Shown here: piece by piece, positions 53,309 through 61,864 of the stretch
How the letters are laid out: each line of letters starts with the position of its first letter
How positions within the stretch are numbered: the first letter of the stretch is position 1
Assembly (NCBI RefSeq): GCF_001816165.1
Contig: NZ_MDZC01000023.1
Span: 32,428 to 96,427, forward strand
Source of the DNA: Hymenobacter glacialis
GTDB taxonomy: Bacteria; Bacteroidota; Bacteroidia; Cytophagales; Hymenobacteraceae
DNA: 64,000 nucleotides
Reading direction: 5' to 3'
Notes under the pieces: generated by a model
Seen by the model: only the letters and a program-made list of their open reading frames with translations
What the model was told of the DNA's origin: nothing
The model's database searches: none
Position numbers and translations under genes: made by a program

Positions 53309-55258
53309 CTACCCCACCACCCGCACCTCGTGCGGCACGGTATAGCCCTGCAGGGCAGCGTGCACTGCTTGCGCTACGTCCAGACCATTTTTGCCGGAAG
53401 CGGCTACGTCGGCCACCAGCCCGCGCTTGGGATCATCGCGAACGGTGATGCTGTGCACCGTGAGGCCCGGTACGGCGGCCAACCGGGCGCCGAATACCCG
53501 GCTGATTTCCTGCTTGTGCAGGGCGGGCTTGAATATTTTGCCGATGGCGGTGAGCGGCAGCTCGTCGGCGAGGTAGATGCGCTTGGGCACGGCGGCGCGC
53601 TCGGGGATGCTGGCCGCCGCGAAGGCCAGCAGCTCGGCTTCGGTGAGGGCGGCGTGGCCGGGGGCACGGGTGGCGTAGGCCACGGGCAGCTCGCCGGCGT
53701 CGGGGTCGGGGCTGCCGATGGCGGCGGCCAGGGCCACGCCGGGGTGCAGTTGCAGGGCTTCTTCGATGACCTTGGGGTCAATGTTGTGCCCGCCGCGGAT
53801 GATGAGCTCCTTCTGACGGCCCGTGATGTAGAAGTAGCCGCGGGCGTCGCAGCGGCCCAGGTCGCCGGTGTTGTAGAACCGGCCGGCGCCGTCCCCGTTG
53901 TCCACCCAGATGCCTTTGTTGTGCTCGGGCTGCAGGTAGCCGTGGAACACGTTTTCGCCGCGTACTACGATGGTGCCGCTCTCGTCGGCGGCAGCTTCGC
54001 GCTGGTACTGGCCGGTTTGGGGGTCGAGGACCATCACGCGCACGTCCTGGTACGGCAGGCGCAGGCCGATGGACCCGGCCACGTACTCGCCCGCAAACGG
54101 CGTGACCGTGACCGTGCAGGCGCACTCCGTGGTGCCGTAGCCTTCGGCAATGCGCAACCCGGTGCGCCGCTCAAACTCCTGAATGAGCCCCATGGAAAGC
54201 GGGGCCGCCCCGCAGATGGCGTACCGGAGCGAGCTCAGGTCGCGCCCCGCAATGGGCACCTCCAGCAGGCGGCTAAACACCGTGGGCACGCCGCTGAACA
54301 GCCCGATGCGGTAGTGCGCCACCAACTCCCAGAAGTTGGCGATGATGCCCGGCCCGCGGTAGCCTTGGGGGCTGCCCAGCACCAGCGTGTGCCCCATGGA
54401 CCACGGCGCGCAAATGGTGACCACCGCCCCGTTGATGTGGAACAGCGGCAGCCCGCAGAAGAACGCCAGCGGCCCGGTTTCGGCGGGGCTGCCCATCAGC
54501 AGCTCCGTGTCGCTGGTGATAACGGTAAGGTTGCGGTGGCTGAGCGCGGCCACCTTGGGCGTGCCGGTGGTCCCGCCGGTGTGGAAGTAGCAGGCCGCGT
54601 CGTCGGGCGCAATGGTGCGGCCCGTGTCCAGCCGGGTGGCCGGGGCGTTTTTGAGTAAGTCGTAGAAATCTACCACCCGCTTGCCGGGCAGCGCGGGGCG
54701 GCGCTGGCCCAGCCGCAAGGCCCCCACCAGCAGGCGCTGGGGCGTGGGCAGGTAAGGGAGCAGGTCTACCGCCACCACCGTCTGGAGCGTGGGCACCAGG
54801 GCAGCCACGGCCTCTACCTTTTGCCAGATATCGGTTTTGGGGAAGGCCCGGAGCGTGACCAGCACCTTGGTGCCGCAGGCGTTGAGGATGTCGGCAATCT
54901 GGGCGGGCTCCAGCAGCGGATTCACGGCGTTGACGATGCCCGCCGCCTGGCCGGCCACAAACACGAATGCAGTTTCGGGCAGGTTGGGCAGTAGGTACGA
55001 CACCACGTCGGTGGGGCCAATGCCCAGGCCGTGCAGCGCGTTGGCGGTCTGGTGCAGGCGCGCCATCAGTTCGGCGTAGGTGAAGTCGACGGATTGAGTA
55101 GGCTTTTCGCCGTTGAACACGAAGCGCAGGGCCAGCCCAGCCGGGTTGGCAGCCGCGCCGCGGGCTACCATCTCAAACGTATCGGGGGCAATGGGGCGGG
55201 CGCTGAGCGGCGTCTGCTCCAGGGTGAGTACGTCGGCGAGGGACTGGTAACCGGGCAT
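53309..55258 (-). CDS. Acyl-CoA synthetase, AMP-forming
   Basis: A 649-residue adenylate-forming enzyme that activates a carboxylic acid with ATP and CoA. The ATP loop is FHTGGTTGTPKVA (about 225-237, Gly replacing Ser in the usual TSGTTG). Then come GYGTTECAC, YNTGDLGRCD, GRQKELIIRGGHNIDPK and a C-terminal LTAIGKIFKP with the catalytic Lys. The HTGGTTG variant matches acyl-CoA synthetases that resemble PRK07529 proteins; chain length is not evident. The start is the ATG at 55258 (MPGYQSLADVLT); the upstream frame is unrelated. A near-consensus TACTTTGC lies about 28 bases upstream on the minus strand. Divergent from the POT transporter gene. Confidence 0.92.
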   Translation of the reverse strand: MPGYQSLADVLTLEQTPLSARPIAPDTFEMVARGAAANPAGLALRFVFNGEKPTQSVDFTYAELMARLHQTANALHGLGIGPTDVVSYLLPNLPETAFVFVAGQAAGIVNAVNPLLEPAQIADILNACGTKVLVTLRAFPKTDIWQKVEAVAALVPTLQTVVAVDLLPYLPTPQRLLVGALRLGQRRPALPGKRVVDFYDLLKNAPATRLDTGRTIAPDDAACYFHTGGTTGTPKVAALSHRNLTVITSDTELLMGSPAETGPLAFFCGLPLFHINGAVVTICAPWSMGHTLVLGSPQGYRGPGIIANFWELVAHYRIGLFSGVPTVFSRLLEVPIAGRDLSSLRYAICGAAPLSMGLIQEFERRTGLRIAEGYGTTECACTVTVTPFAGEYVAGSIGLRLPYQDVRVMVLDPQTGQYQREAAADESGTIVVRGENVFHGYLQPEHNKGIWVDNGDGAGRFYNTGDLGRCDARGYFYITGRQKELIIRGGHNIDPKVIEEALQLHPGVALAAAIGSPDPDAGELPVAYATRAPGHAALTEAELLAFAAASIPERAAVPKRIYLADELPLTAIGKIFKPALHKQEISRVFGARLAAVPGLTVHSITVRDDPKRGLVADVAASGKNGLDVAQAVHAALQGYTVPHEVRVVG

Positions 55259-55527
55259 GAGGGGAGTGGGCAATGAAGGAAGGCTGCAAAGTACGGACCC
55301 GCCAGCGCGGGCGGAAAGCACCGCAGAAATCCTTGCTCGCCCGGGCATATGCGGTGCTGTTTCTTTTCTCTATCTTGAGCGCCTAATTCCCTATATCCCA
55401 TATGATACCAAACCTGCCGCCCACCTTAGCGGGCATGGTCACCCGGCCCTCTACAGTTGCCTCGGGGGCCTTGGCCTAGTGTTCCTGTCGGCCATATTGC
55501 CCCTTCTGAATCTCTAAAGCCGCCTCT

Positions 55528-56898
55528 TTGCACTCACAACCGGAAAAAACTGCCGCTACTTTTCCTTCCTCCGTGCCCTTCATCATCGGCAGCGAGGTGG
55601 CCGAGCGGTTCAGCTACTACGGCATGCTGGCCATCCTGCCCACGTTTCTGGTGGCGCAGTTCTTCAACCCCGGCCGCGACGCGTCGCTCACGGCCGGAGC
55701 CGAGGCGCGGGCCAACGAGCTGGTGCATTCGTTCGCGGCCCTGGGCTATGCCCTGCCGGTGGTGGGCGCGCTGCTGGCCGACTGGGTGCTGGGCAAGTAC
55801 CGGGTGATTCTGTATTTGTCGATTTTGTACTGCGGCGGGCACGCGCTGCTGGCGGTGTTCAGCGAGGACTTGCCGGGCTTCCAGTTGGGGTTGCTGGTGG
55901 TGGCCGTGGGCATGGGCGGCATCAAGTCGAGCGTGACGGCCAACCTGGGCGACCAGTTCGACCAGCGCACGGCCCACTTGCTGCCCAAGGCCTACGGCTG
56001 GTTTCAAATGGCCATCGACGTGGGCGCGGCGGTGGCCACGGTGCTCACGCCGCTGCTGTACGCGCACTACGGAGCGGCCGTGGCCTTTGGGGTGCCGGGC
56101 GTGCTGATGGGCGCGGCCGCCCTTACCTTCTGGGCGGGGAGGCGGCGATACGTGCGGGTGCCGCCCACTGGCCTGCGCGCCGGACTGCGCCACACGCTGG
56201 GCCCGGGCGAGAGCCGGGCGGCGCTGCGCCGGGTGCTCACGGTGTTTGCCTTCGTGCCCGCACTGTGGATGCTGAACGAGCAAACCTCGTCGGAATGGGT
56301 GCTGCAGGCCACCCACCTCAACCGGGAGCTGTGGCCCGGCTTCCGGCCGCTGGCCGAGCAGCTGCAGGTGACGGGCATCGTGTTCGGCATCGGGCTGAAC
56401 CCGCTGCTTACTTATGGCCTGTACCCGGCACTGGCCCGGCGCGGCGTGCGCGTGACGGCGCTGCGGCGCATGGGCGCGGGCATGGTGATAGCCGCGCTGG
56501 CGGTGCTCATCATTGGCGGCGTGCAGCGCAGCCTCGACGCGGGCAATACGCCCTCGGCCTGGTGGCAGGTGCTGGCCTACTGCGTGAATACCACCGGCGT
56601 CATTATGGTGGCCATCACGGGACTAGAATACGCGTACACCCACGCCCCCAAAGCCCTCAAAAGCCTCACCACTTCGCTCTGGATACTCACCATCGCGGTG
56701 GCCAACTTCGGATTGAGCTTGCTACACGGCAACATTGCGCGCGGCGGCTGGCTGACCGGGCTGCACGGGGCTAATTTCTACTGGTTTTTTGTGGCGCTGA
56801 TGGGGCTGAACGTGGCCCTGTTTGCGCTGGTGGCTTCGCGGCTGGAGGAGAAAATATACGTGGGCCCGGCGCCCACCGTGCCGCTACCGGCTCAGTAG
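55528..56898 (+). CDS. POT-family proton-dependent peptide transporter
   Basis: A 456-residue major facilitator of the POT/PTR group, which carries di- and tripeptides with protons. The hallmark EVAERFSYYGML (ExxERFxYYG) is in helix 1 and GGIKSSVTANLGDQF in helices 4-5. About twelve hydrophobic helices follow. There is no ATG; I take the TTG at 55528 because it gives the short hydrophilic leader ending FPSSVPFIIG seen in homologues. A GTG at 55573 is the alternative. A -7-like CTCTTTGC overlaps the TTG, so start and promoter cannot both be right. Followed by an M28 peptidase in the same direction. Confidence 0.88.
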   Translation: MHSQPEKTAATFPSSVPFIIGSEVAERFSYYGMLAILPTFLVAQFFNPGRDASLTAGAEARANELVHSFAALGYALPVVGALLADWVLGKYRVILYLSILYCGGHALLAVFSEDLPGFQLGLLVVAVGMGGIKSSVTANLGDQFDQRTAHLLPKAYGWFQMAIDVGAAVATVLTPLLYAHYGAAVAFGVPGVLMGAAALTFWAGRRRYVRVPPTGLRAGLRHTLGPGESRAALRRVLTVFAFVPALWMLNEQTSSEWVLQATHLNRELWPGFRPLAEQLQVTGIVFGIGLNPLLTYGLYPALARRGVRVTALRRMGAGMVIAALAVLIIGGVQRSLDAGNTPSAWWQVLAYCVNTTGVIMVAITGLEYAYTHAPKALKSLTTSLWILTIAVANFGLSLLHGNIARGGWLTGLHGANFYWFFVALMGLNVALFALVASRLEEKIYVGPAPTVPLPAQ

Positions 56899-57005
56899 CG
56901 GTGCTGCAACGCATATTTGTAGCTCCTACTAGCGTCCTTGGCGCCGGTGGCAGTTTATTGTTCACCGCCGAGACGTAACCAAGCGTCTCGACATCTTCGC
57001 TGCTC

Positions 57006-58520
57006 ATGAAAAAACTACTTTACCAACCAGCGGCCTGGCTGCTGGCGGGCCTCAGCCTGGCCGCGCCGCTGGCGGCCTCGGCCCAAAAAAAACCAGCCGC
57101 GCCCGTTCGCAAAACGACCTCTGCTGGCAATGCCCTCTCGGCCATCAAGGAGAGCGACATCAAGCGCGACCTGTATGCGCTGGGCGGCGACCATTTCCGG
57201 GGCCGCGAGGGCGGCACGCTGGACGAGCTGAAGGCCTCCGTGTGGCTGGCCGAACAGATTCGGGCCATTGGCCTGCAGCCGGCCGGCGACGACGGCACCT
57301 ATTTTCAGTGGTTCCATTTGCAGCGCACTCGCCTCACCAAGGCCAGCCGCATGAGCATCGGCACGCACCAGCTGCGGCCCAACCAGGACGCCCTGGTTTT
57401 TGCGCCCACCAACTTCTCCGTCAACGCGCCCCTGGTGTACGTGGGCACCGGCACGACCTCTGAGATGGCTAAAGTCGACGTGAAAGGCAAGGCCGTGGCG
57501 CTGGTGTTTTCGGGCAACCCGGCGGCCGATATGAGTTTCCGGCGCTACCTCACGCAGGTGATGCGCGACAAGTCGGCTGAACTGATGAAGGCCGGCGCCG
57601 TGGCCGTGGTGTTTGTGTCCGATGCGCGGGCGCAGGCCGTTTACGAGCACTGGGGCCACATTTACGAGCGCGGCCGCTATGGCTTGCCCGGCGATGCCAA
57701 CACCAAGGTGGTGGACACGGCCCCCATTATGCTGCTGCCCCAAAGCGCCAAGGACTGGGTGCAGCAAGCCGGCCAGCAGCTCACGGTTGACCTGAAGGTG
57801 GAGAGTTTCCTGTACCCGTCGGTGAATATTGTGGCCAAAATGCCCGGCACCGACGCCCAGCTTAAGAAAGAGCACGTGCTCTTCAGCACCCACCAGGACC
57901 ACGATGGCGTGCGCGCCGCCGTGGCCGGCGATTCCATTTACAACGGCGCCGACGACAACGCCACCGGCTGCGCGGCGCTGCTGGCCATCATGCGCGCCTT
58001 CAAGCAGCAGCCGGCCCGGCGCTCGGCCCTGTTTGTGTACCACGGCGCCGAGGAGCGCGGCCTGCTGGGCTCGCGCTACTATTCCGACAAGCCCACCGTG
58101 CCCAAAGAGTCCATTGTAGCCGTACTCAACGCTGAAATGATGGGCCGCAACGACCCCGACAGCGCCGCGCTGCTGGGCTCCATTGCCCCGCACCGCAACT
58201 CCTCCGACCTGGTGAGCACGGCCCTGGCTGCCAACCAAGCCGGCCCCAATTTCAAGCTGGACACCGAGTGGGACAAAGCCACGCACCCCGAGGGCTGGTA
58301 CTTCCGCTCCGACCACCTGCCCTACGCCCGCCTGGGCATACCGGCCGTGATGTACACCTCCGTGCTGCACGCCGACTACCACACCCCGCGCGATGAGCCC
58401 GGCCGCATTGACTACCCCAAGCTCACGCGCATGACCAACTGGATGTACCTCACCGGCTGGGCCGTGGCCAACCGCACCGCCGCGCCGGCCCGCGAGCCCG
58501 GCTTCAAGCTGGAACGGTAA
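57006..58520 (+). CDS. M28-family metallopeptidase with PA domain
   Basis: A 504-residue secreted zinc aminopeptidase-like protein. The signal peptide (about 1-26, ending AASAQ) is followed by an N-terminal domain, a PA-like insert near 130-260 (VYVGTGTTSEMAKVDVKGKA) and the M28 catalytic domain. Metal ligands are in place: His296/His299 in STHQDHDGV, Asp316 in NGADDNATGC, the Glu pair in HGAEERGLLGS, the Asp in NAEMMGRND and the His in HADYHTPRDE. It would release N-terminal amino acids in the periplasm or outside. It lies about 105 bases after the peptide transporter, and the functional match (peptide cleavage and uptake) suggests joint use. No terminator is seen between them. Confidence 0.93.
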   Translation: MKKLLYQPAAWLLAGLSLAAPLAASAQKKPAAPVRKTTSAGNALSAIKESDIKRDLYALGGDHFRGREGGTLDELKASVWLAEQIRAIGLQPAGDDGTYFQWFHLQRTRLTKASRMSIGTHQLRPNQDALVFAPTNFSVNAPLVYVGTGTTSEMAKVDVKGKAVALVFSGNPAADMSFRRYLTQVMRDKSAELMKAGAVAVVFVSDARAQAVYEHWGHIYERGRYGLPGDANTKVVDTAPIMLLPQSAKDWVQQAGQQLTVDLKVESFLYPSVNIVAKMPGTDAQLKKEHVLFSTHQDHDGVRAAVAGDSIYNGADDNATGCAALLAIMRAFKQQPARRSALFVYHGAEERGLLGSRYYSDKPTVPKESIVAVLNAEMMGRNDPDSAALLGSIAPHRNSSDLVSTALAANQAGPNFKLDTEWDKATHPEGWYFRSDHLPYARLGIPAVMYTSVLHADYHTPRDEPGRIDYPKLTRMTNWMYLTGWAVANRTAAPAREPGFKLER

Positions 58521-58526
58521 TATCCG

Positions 58527-58622
58527 CAGTTATCAGTGAACAGTTAGCAGTGAACAATTACAGCCAAACCCGCTTCCTCGTCCATAAATAACTGTTCACT
58601 GCTAACTGCCCACTGATAACTG
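58527..58622. repeat. 96-bp inverted repeat, CAGTTATCAGTG words
   Basis: Arms of 34 bases (CAGTTATCAGTGAACAGTTA and onward) with three mismatches, around a 28-base centre (58561-58588). The arms are built of the word GTTANCAGTGAACA in tandem. It fills nearly the whole gap between the M28 peptidase and the flavin reductase-like gene. Confidence 0.85.
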
Positions 58623-58630
58623 ACCTTCCC

Positions 58631-59278
58631 ATGCGCCACCTCACCGCCGCCGACATTAAGAACTTCGAGCGCATCTACCGTCTCAACCTCGTCAATGGCT
58701 TGCCGGGCTTCAAGCCGGCCAACCTGGTGGGTACGGCTGCGCCCGACGGTGCCACCAACCTGGCCGTGTTCAGCTCGGCCCTGCACCTGGGCTCCGACCC
58801 TGCCCTGCTGGGCATTGTGACGCGGCCCACCACCGTGCCCCGCCACACCTACCAAAACCTGAAAAGCAGCGGCTGCTATACCCTCAACCACGTACCGGTG
58901 ACTCTTGCGGCCCAGGCCCACTACACCTCCGCCGACTTCGGCCCGGAAATTTCGGAGTTTGAGGAGTGTGGCTTCACGGCCGTGTTTCGCGACGATTTTC
59001 CCGCGCCCTACGTGGCCGAAAGCGCCCTGAGCATTGGGCTTCGGCTGCGCGAGGAACTGGCCATTCATAACGGCACCGTGCTGCTGGTAGGCACCGTGGA
59101 ACACGTGTACCTGCGCGAAGAAGGCCTTCGCGATGACGGCACGCTGGACCTGACTGCTCTGGGCGCCGCCTGCATTTCGGGCCTGGATGGCTACCACGAA
59201 GTGCTGCCGCCCGTGCGCTTCGGCTACGCCCGGCCAGGCCAGCCACCGGTGGCTCAACAACAGGGCATGCACAGCTAA
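58631..59278 (+). CDS. Flavin reductase-like (FMN-binding split-barrel) protein
   Basis: A 215-residue protein of the flavin reductase-like family. Typical segments: FKPANLVGTAAPDGATNLAV (FMN-phosphate region), the HLGSDPALLGIVTRPTTVPR stretch, TYQNLKSSGCYTLN and FGPEISEFEECGF. No signal peptide. Family members bind FMN and some reduce it with NAD(P)H, others act on unknown substrates. The ATG begins only 8 bases after the CAGTTATCAGTG repeat, so the leader of the mRNA is formed mostly by that repeat. A short palindrome with T-run follows the stop. Confidence 0.88.
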   Translation: MRHLTAADIKNFERIYRLNLVNGLPGFKPANLVGTAAPDGATNLAVFSSALHLGSDPALLGIVTRPTTVPRHTYQNLKSSGCYTLNHVPVTLAAQAHYTSADFGPEISEFEECGFTAVFRDDFPAPYVAESALSIGLRLREELAIHNGTVLLVGTVEHVYLREEGLRDDGTLDLTALGAACISGLDGYHEVLPPVRFGYARPGQPPVAQQQGMHS

Positions 59279-59289
59279 AAAGGTCTGAC

Positions 59290-59325
59290 GAACGTCATGC
59301 TTCGACTACGCTCAGCATGACGTTC
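59290..59325. repeat. Short derivative of the AACGTCATGC element
   Basis: GAACGTCATGC and GCATGACGTTC enclose 14 bases; the right part equals the outer right arm of the long elements. A run of T follows at 59326-59330, so it may end transcription of the flavin reductase-like gene. Confidence 0.75.
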
Positions 59326-59365
59326 TTTTTACTTTCTAAACAGCTTTTAAAATAACCCGTAGCGG

Positions 59366-59749
59366 CTACGGGTACTGCGACTCTATTCGGCGGCTGCTTT
59401 GGGCGGAATAGCGCAGGTCGGCGTAGGACGTGCCGGTGGGGAGCTGGTCGGCGAAGGTGGTGGGGCGGCGGTACTGCCAGTCGGGGCCGGCCGGGCCGGC
59501 CTCGGCGGGGCTGTCGCGGTACCAGGCCCGGTAAGTATTGTCGGCACTCAATTTCTGCCGCTTGCCTTTTCGTGGGTTGTGGCGGCCGTTTTTCTTTTTT
59601 TTGTTGCCGCTGGCCGCCAGGGCCACCACGCCAATGGTGAGACCGAGTGCGGCCAGTCCCACCAGCCAGGGCTTCATCAGCGGCGAAGGTCCGCCAATGG
59701 GAGCAGTAGTTGCGGGCGTAGTACCCTGGGTAGCATCAGTGGAAAGCAT
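59366..59749 (-). CDS. Small single-helix membrane protein
   Basis: A 127-residue protein from the ATG at 59749 (MLSTDATQGTTPATTAP); the upstream 30 residues in frame are less likely coding. A Pro/Thr-rich start is followed by one strong membrane helix (about residues 25-50, PWLVGLAALGLTIGVVALAA), a basic stretch (NKKKKNGRHNPRKGKRQK) and a polar, Tyr/Arg-rich tail. The basic stretch after the helix suggests the tail is cytoplasmic. I do not recognise the family. A hairpin (ACCCGTAGC / GCTACGGGT, 59355-59373) overlaps the stop and is followed on the minus strand by TTATTTT, a possible terminator. Confidence 0.6.
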   Translation of the reverse strand: MLSTDATQGTTPATTAPIGGPSPLMKPWLVGLAALGLTIGVVALAASGNKKKKNGRHNPRKGKRQKLSADNTYRAWYRDSPAEAGPAGPDWQYRRPTTFADQLPTGTSYADLRYSAQSSRRIESQYP

Positions 59750-59896
59750 GGGCTGAGAGAGTTGAATGAGAAAATGAGCAGATACAGGGGCGGCACCCGC
59801 ACCCACGGGTACTACGGCCGCAGGCCCGCCTGAGGCCATCCCGGTTTCCTTACTGCTGATCTTACCCCAGTCTTATAGCCGGGCTTGCGCCAAACG

Positions 59897-59932
59897 CAAA
59901 AAACCCGCTACTGAATCAGTAGCGGGCTTTTC
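59897..59932 (-). terminator. Terminator of the 59946-60314 lipoprotein gene
   Basis: CCCGCTACTG pairs with CAGTAGCGGG, loop AAT, with an A-run on the left, giving a T-tail on the minus strand 14 bases past the stop. Confidence 0.8.
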
Positions 59933-59945
59933 ATAACAAGGAAAA

Positions 59946-60314
59946 TTACTTTGGCTGCTTCTCGTCGTTTTTATTGCCCGCGCCATTCGTGGACTTGTTG
60001 GCCTCGGCCATGGTGCCACTGGGGGCCTGGGGCGCGGTAGCGCTTTTGCCGGCCGGAGCCGAATTGAGCTGCTCCTGCACGGTGCCGTTTTTGATGGCGA
60101 TGGCCGAGCCTACGCCAATAGCGGGCTTCACGCGCGGCTTGCCGTTGATGCTGTCCAGGTCAACATCATAGGAATGCCAGCCGGGGGCCCGCGTGAAAGA
60201 AGTGGAGTGTTGAGGATTTTTGCCGGGGCTCCAGCTATAATCGCAGGATGAAAGCGTGCCGGCGAGGGCGGTGCCCAGCAGCAAAGCCAGGGCAGAACGG
60301 GAAATGAGCTTCAT
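59946..60314 (-). CDS. Small lipoprotein, unknown function
   Basis: A 122-residue lipoprotein. I start it at the ATG at 60314 (MKLISRSALALLLGT), which gives a signal peptide with lipobox GTLSSCDYS (Cys24); 31 upstream residues in frame are not signal-like. The mature part has WSPGKNPQHSTSFTRAPGWH, then SYDVDLDSINGKPRVKP, and a low-complexity Ala/Pro/Asn/Lys tail. No known domain. A near-consensus TACTTTAC on the minus strand (about 60340) may be its -7 box. Confidence 0.7.
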   Translation of the reverse strand: MKLISRSALALLLGTALAGTLSSCDYSWSPGKNPQHSTSFTRAPGWHSYDVDLDSINGKPRVKPAIGVGSAIAIKNGTVQEQLNSAPAGKSATAPQAPSGTMAEANKSTNGAGNKNDEKQPK

Positions 60315-60454
60315 TGAAACGGGGCTTGAATTGGTAGCGTAAAGTACGTTGATTTTGGGCGGACGGGTGCAATTTCCATCACAAAGTCTGCCTGGAATGG
60401 CTCGCATAGGGCTACATTAGGGCCTCACAACCGCCGCGCTGTATCCCTTTCCTC

Positions 60455-61618
60455 ATGACCGAATCTGAACCCAACCAACCGTCCCGCTTTCGCCGGGTGC
60501 TGGGCGCTGTGGGCCGGGCAGCCCTGCTGCCCGTGCGGGGCGCGGGCTACCTGGTGCGGTCGGGCCGGGCGCACCAGCATTTTTTCCTGCCGGTGCTCAA
60601 CGGGGCCCTGGGCGACCAGCTGGCGGCCCGTTTCGACCCGCGCGCCATTCACATGAGCTTCCGGCGGGGCGGGCAGGACGTGGCCGTGGCCGACTTGCAG
60701 CTGCACGAGCCTCACCAAAAAACCGTGGTCTTTGTGCACGGCCTCATGGGCGACGAGCTGATTTGGCAAACCGGGTTTCAGGACGAGCCCGGCAGCCGGC
60801 GCTACGGCCTGCGCCTGGCCGAAGAATGCCACCTCCGCGCCCTCTACATCCGCTTCAATTCCGGCCTCCACCTCTCCGAAAACGGCCGCGAGCTCAGCCG
60901 CCTGCTCACCGAGCTGGTCCTCACCTACCCCGACGCCGTGGGGGAACTGGTGCTGGTGGGCCACAGCATGGGCGGCCTCATCATCCGCTCGGCGGGCTAC
61001 TATGGAAATCAATTAATAATTAATAATGAGGAATTATTAATTATTAATAAGTCTAGTTCAGACCCGAAATTTGAAGACCAATTATTAATTACTAATTCTC
61101 AATTACTAATTAATAAAGCTCCCTGGCTGGCGCACCTGCGCTCGGTTTTTCTGCTGGGCACGCCTAACGACGGTTCCTGGCTGGAGCAGAATTCCCACCT
61201 CACGGCGCGCCTGCTGGAGCGCATCAACCTGTTTCCCACCCGTTTCCTGAGCAAGGCCCTGAACAAGCGCAGCAACGGCATCAAGGACATGCGCTATTCC
61301 ATACTGGTGGACGAGGACTGGCAGGATGCCCACGCCGACGACCTGACGCCCCCGCGCACGCCGGTGCCGCCGCTGCCGGGCGTGCAGTACCACATTCTGA
61401 TGGGGGCCTGGCTGCGCACCACGCGGCCGGCGGCCCTGCGCGAGTACTTCGGCGACGGGCTGGTGGGCCAGGGCAGCGCCCGCGGCCACACCGTATTCGG
61501 CAACGAGGCCGACCTGCCGGCGGGGGCCAGCGTGCGCACCGCCGTGTTTAGCCAGCAGCACCACGGCGGCCTGCTCACGCACCCCGAAGTGTTCCAGTAC
61601 CTCAAGCAGTGGGTGTAG
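60455..61618 (+). CDS. Lipase-like alpha/beta hydrolase with repeat-derived insert
   Basis: A 387-residue protein with an alpha/beta hydrolase core: VVFVHGLMGDELIWQTGF (oxyanion region), nucleophile Ser171 in VLVGHSMGGLIIRSAGYYG, and the PGAP1/lipase-like continuation RSVFLLGTPNDGS. The catalytic His is probably in QQHHGGLLTHPEV near the end. There is no clear signal peptide. Between YYG and PWLAHLRSV, residues about 186-222 (QLIINNEELLIINK and so on) are encoded by an AT-rich inverted repeat. This stretch has no counterpart in the hydrolase fold, where YYG would normally run almost directly into WLxxLRSVFLLGTP. The insert keeps the frame. Whether the enzyme still works is unknown. Confidence 0.85.
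   Translation: MTESEPNQPSRFRRVLGAVGRAALLPVRGAGYLVRSGRAHQHFFLPVLNGALGDQLAARFDPRAIHMSFRRGGQDVAVADLQLHEPHQKTVVFVHGLMGDELIWQTGFQDEPGSRRYGLRLAEECHLRALYIRFNSGLHLSENGRELSRLLTELVLTYPDAVGELVLVGHSMGGLIIRSAGYYGNQLIINNEELLIINKSSSDPKFEDQLLITNSQLLINKAPWLAHLRSVFLLGTPNDGSWLEQNSHLTARLLERINLFPTRFLSKALNKRSNGIKDMRYSILVDEDWQDAHADDLTPPRTPVPPLPGVQYHILMGAWLRTTRPAALREYFGDGLVGQGSARGHTVFGNEADLPAGASVRTAVFSQQHHGGLLTHPEVFQYLKQWV
61009..61117. repeat. AT-rich inverted-repeat insertion inside the lipase gene
   Basis: The left arm is made of TTAATAA and ATTATTAATT words (61010-61050), the centre is 28 bases (61051-61078), and the right arm (61079-61116) is its imperfect complement. About 108 bases, in frame, and nearly free of G and C in the arms, against a GC-rich gene. 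Confidence 0.75.
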
Positions 61619-61685
61619 GGCCAACCACCAAACCTGACCGTGCCCGGCGTGTTAAATAATCGTGCGGAAGCAACTACAGTACATT

Positions 61686-61785
61686 CAGAACGTCATGCTG
61701 AGCTTGCCGAAGCATCTCTACTGCGCAAGTAATCAAGTCTACTATTGCGGTAGAGATGCTTCGGCAAGCTCAGCATGACGTTCTG
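61686..61785. repeat. 100-bp palindromic element, AACGTCATGC family
   Basis: Perfect 36-base arms (CAGAACGTCATGCTGAGCTT and onward) around a 28-base centre that is the reverse complement of the centre of the 53156-53255 element with few changes. The arms differ from that copy around GCGCAGCC versus GCTTGCC, and both arms of each copy change together. Confidence 0.88.
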
Positions 61786-61864
61786 ATTTCAGTCCACTTA
61801 CCTCTGCACGGGTATTTAGCAAGTTGTTTTGCCTTATTGTACTTCCACCTTTCCCTACCCCTCC

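Noticed and set aside
57015..58382. 455-codon open frame on the minus strand
   Set aside because: Antisense to the M28 peptidase; Gly/His/Val shadow composition.
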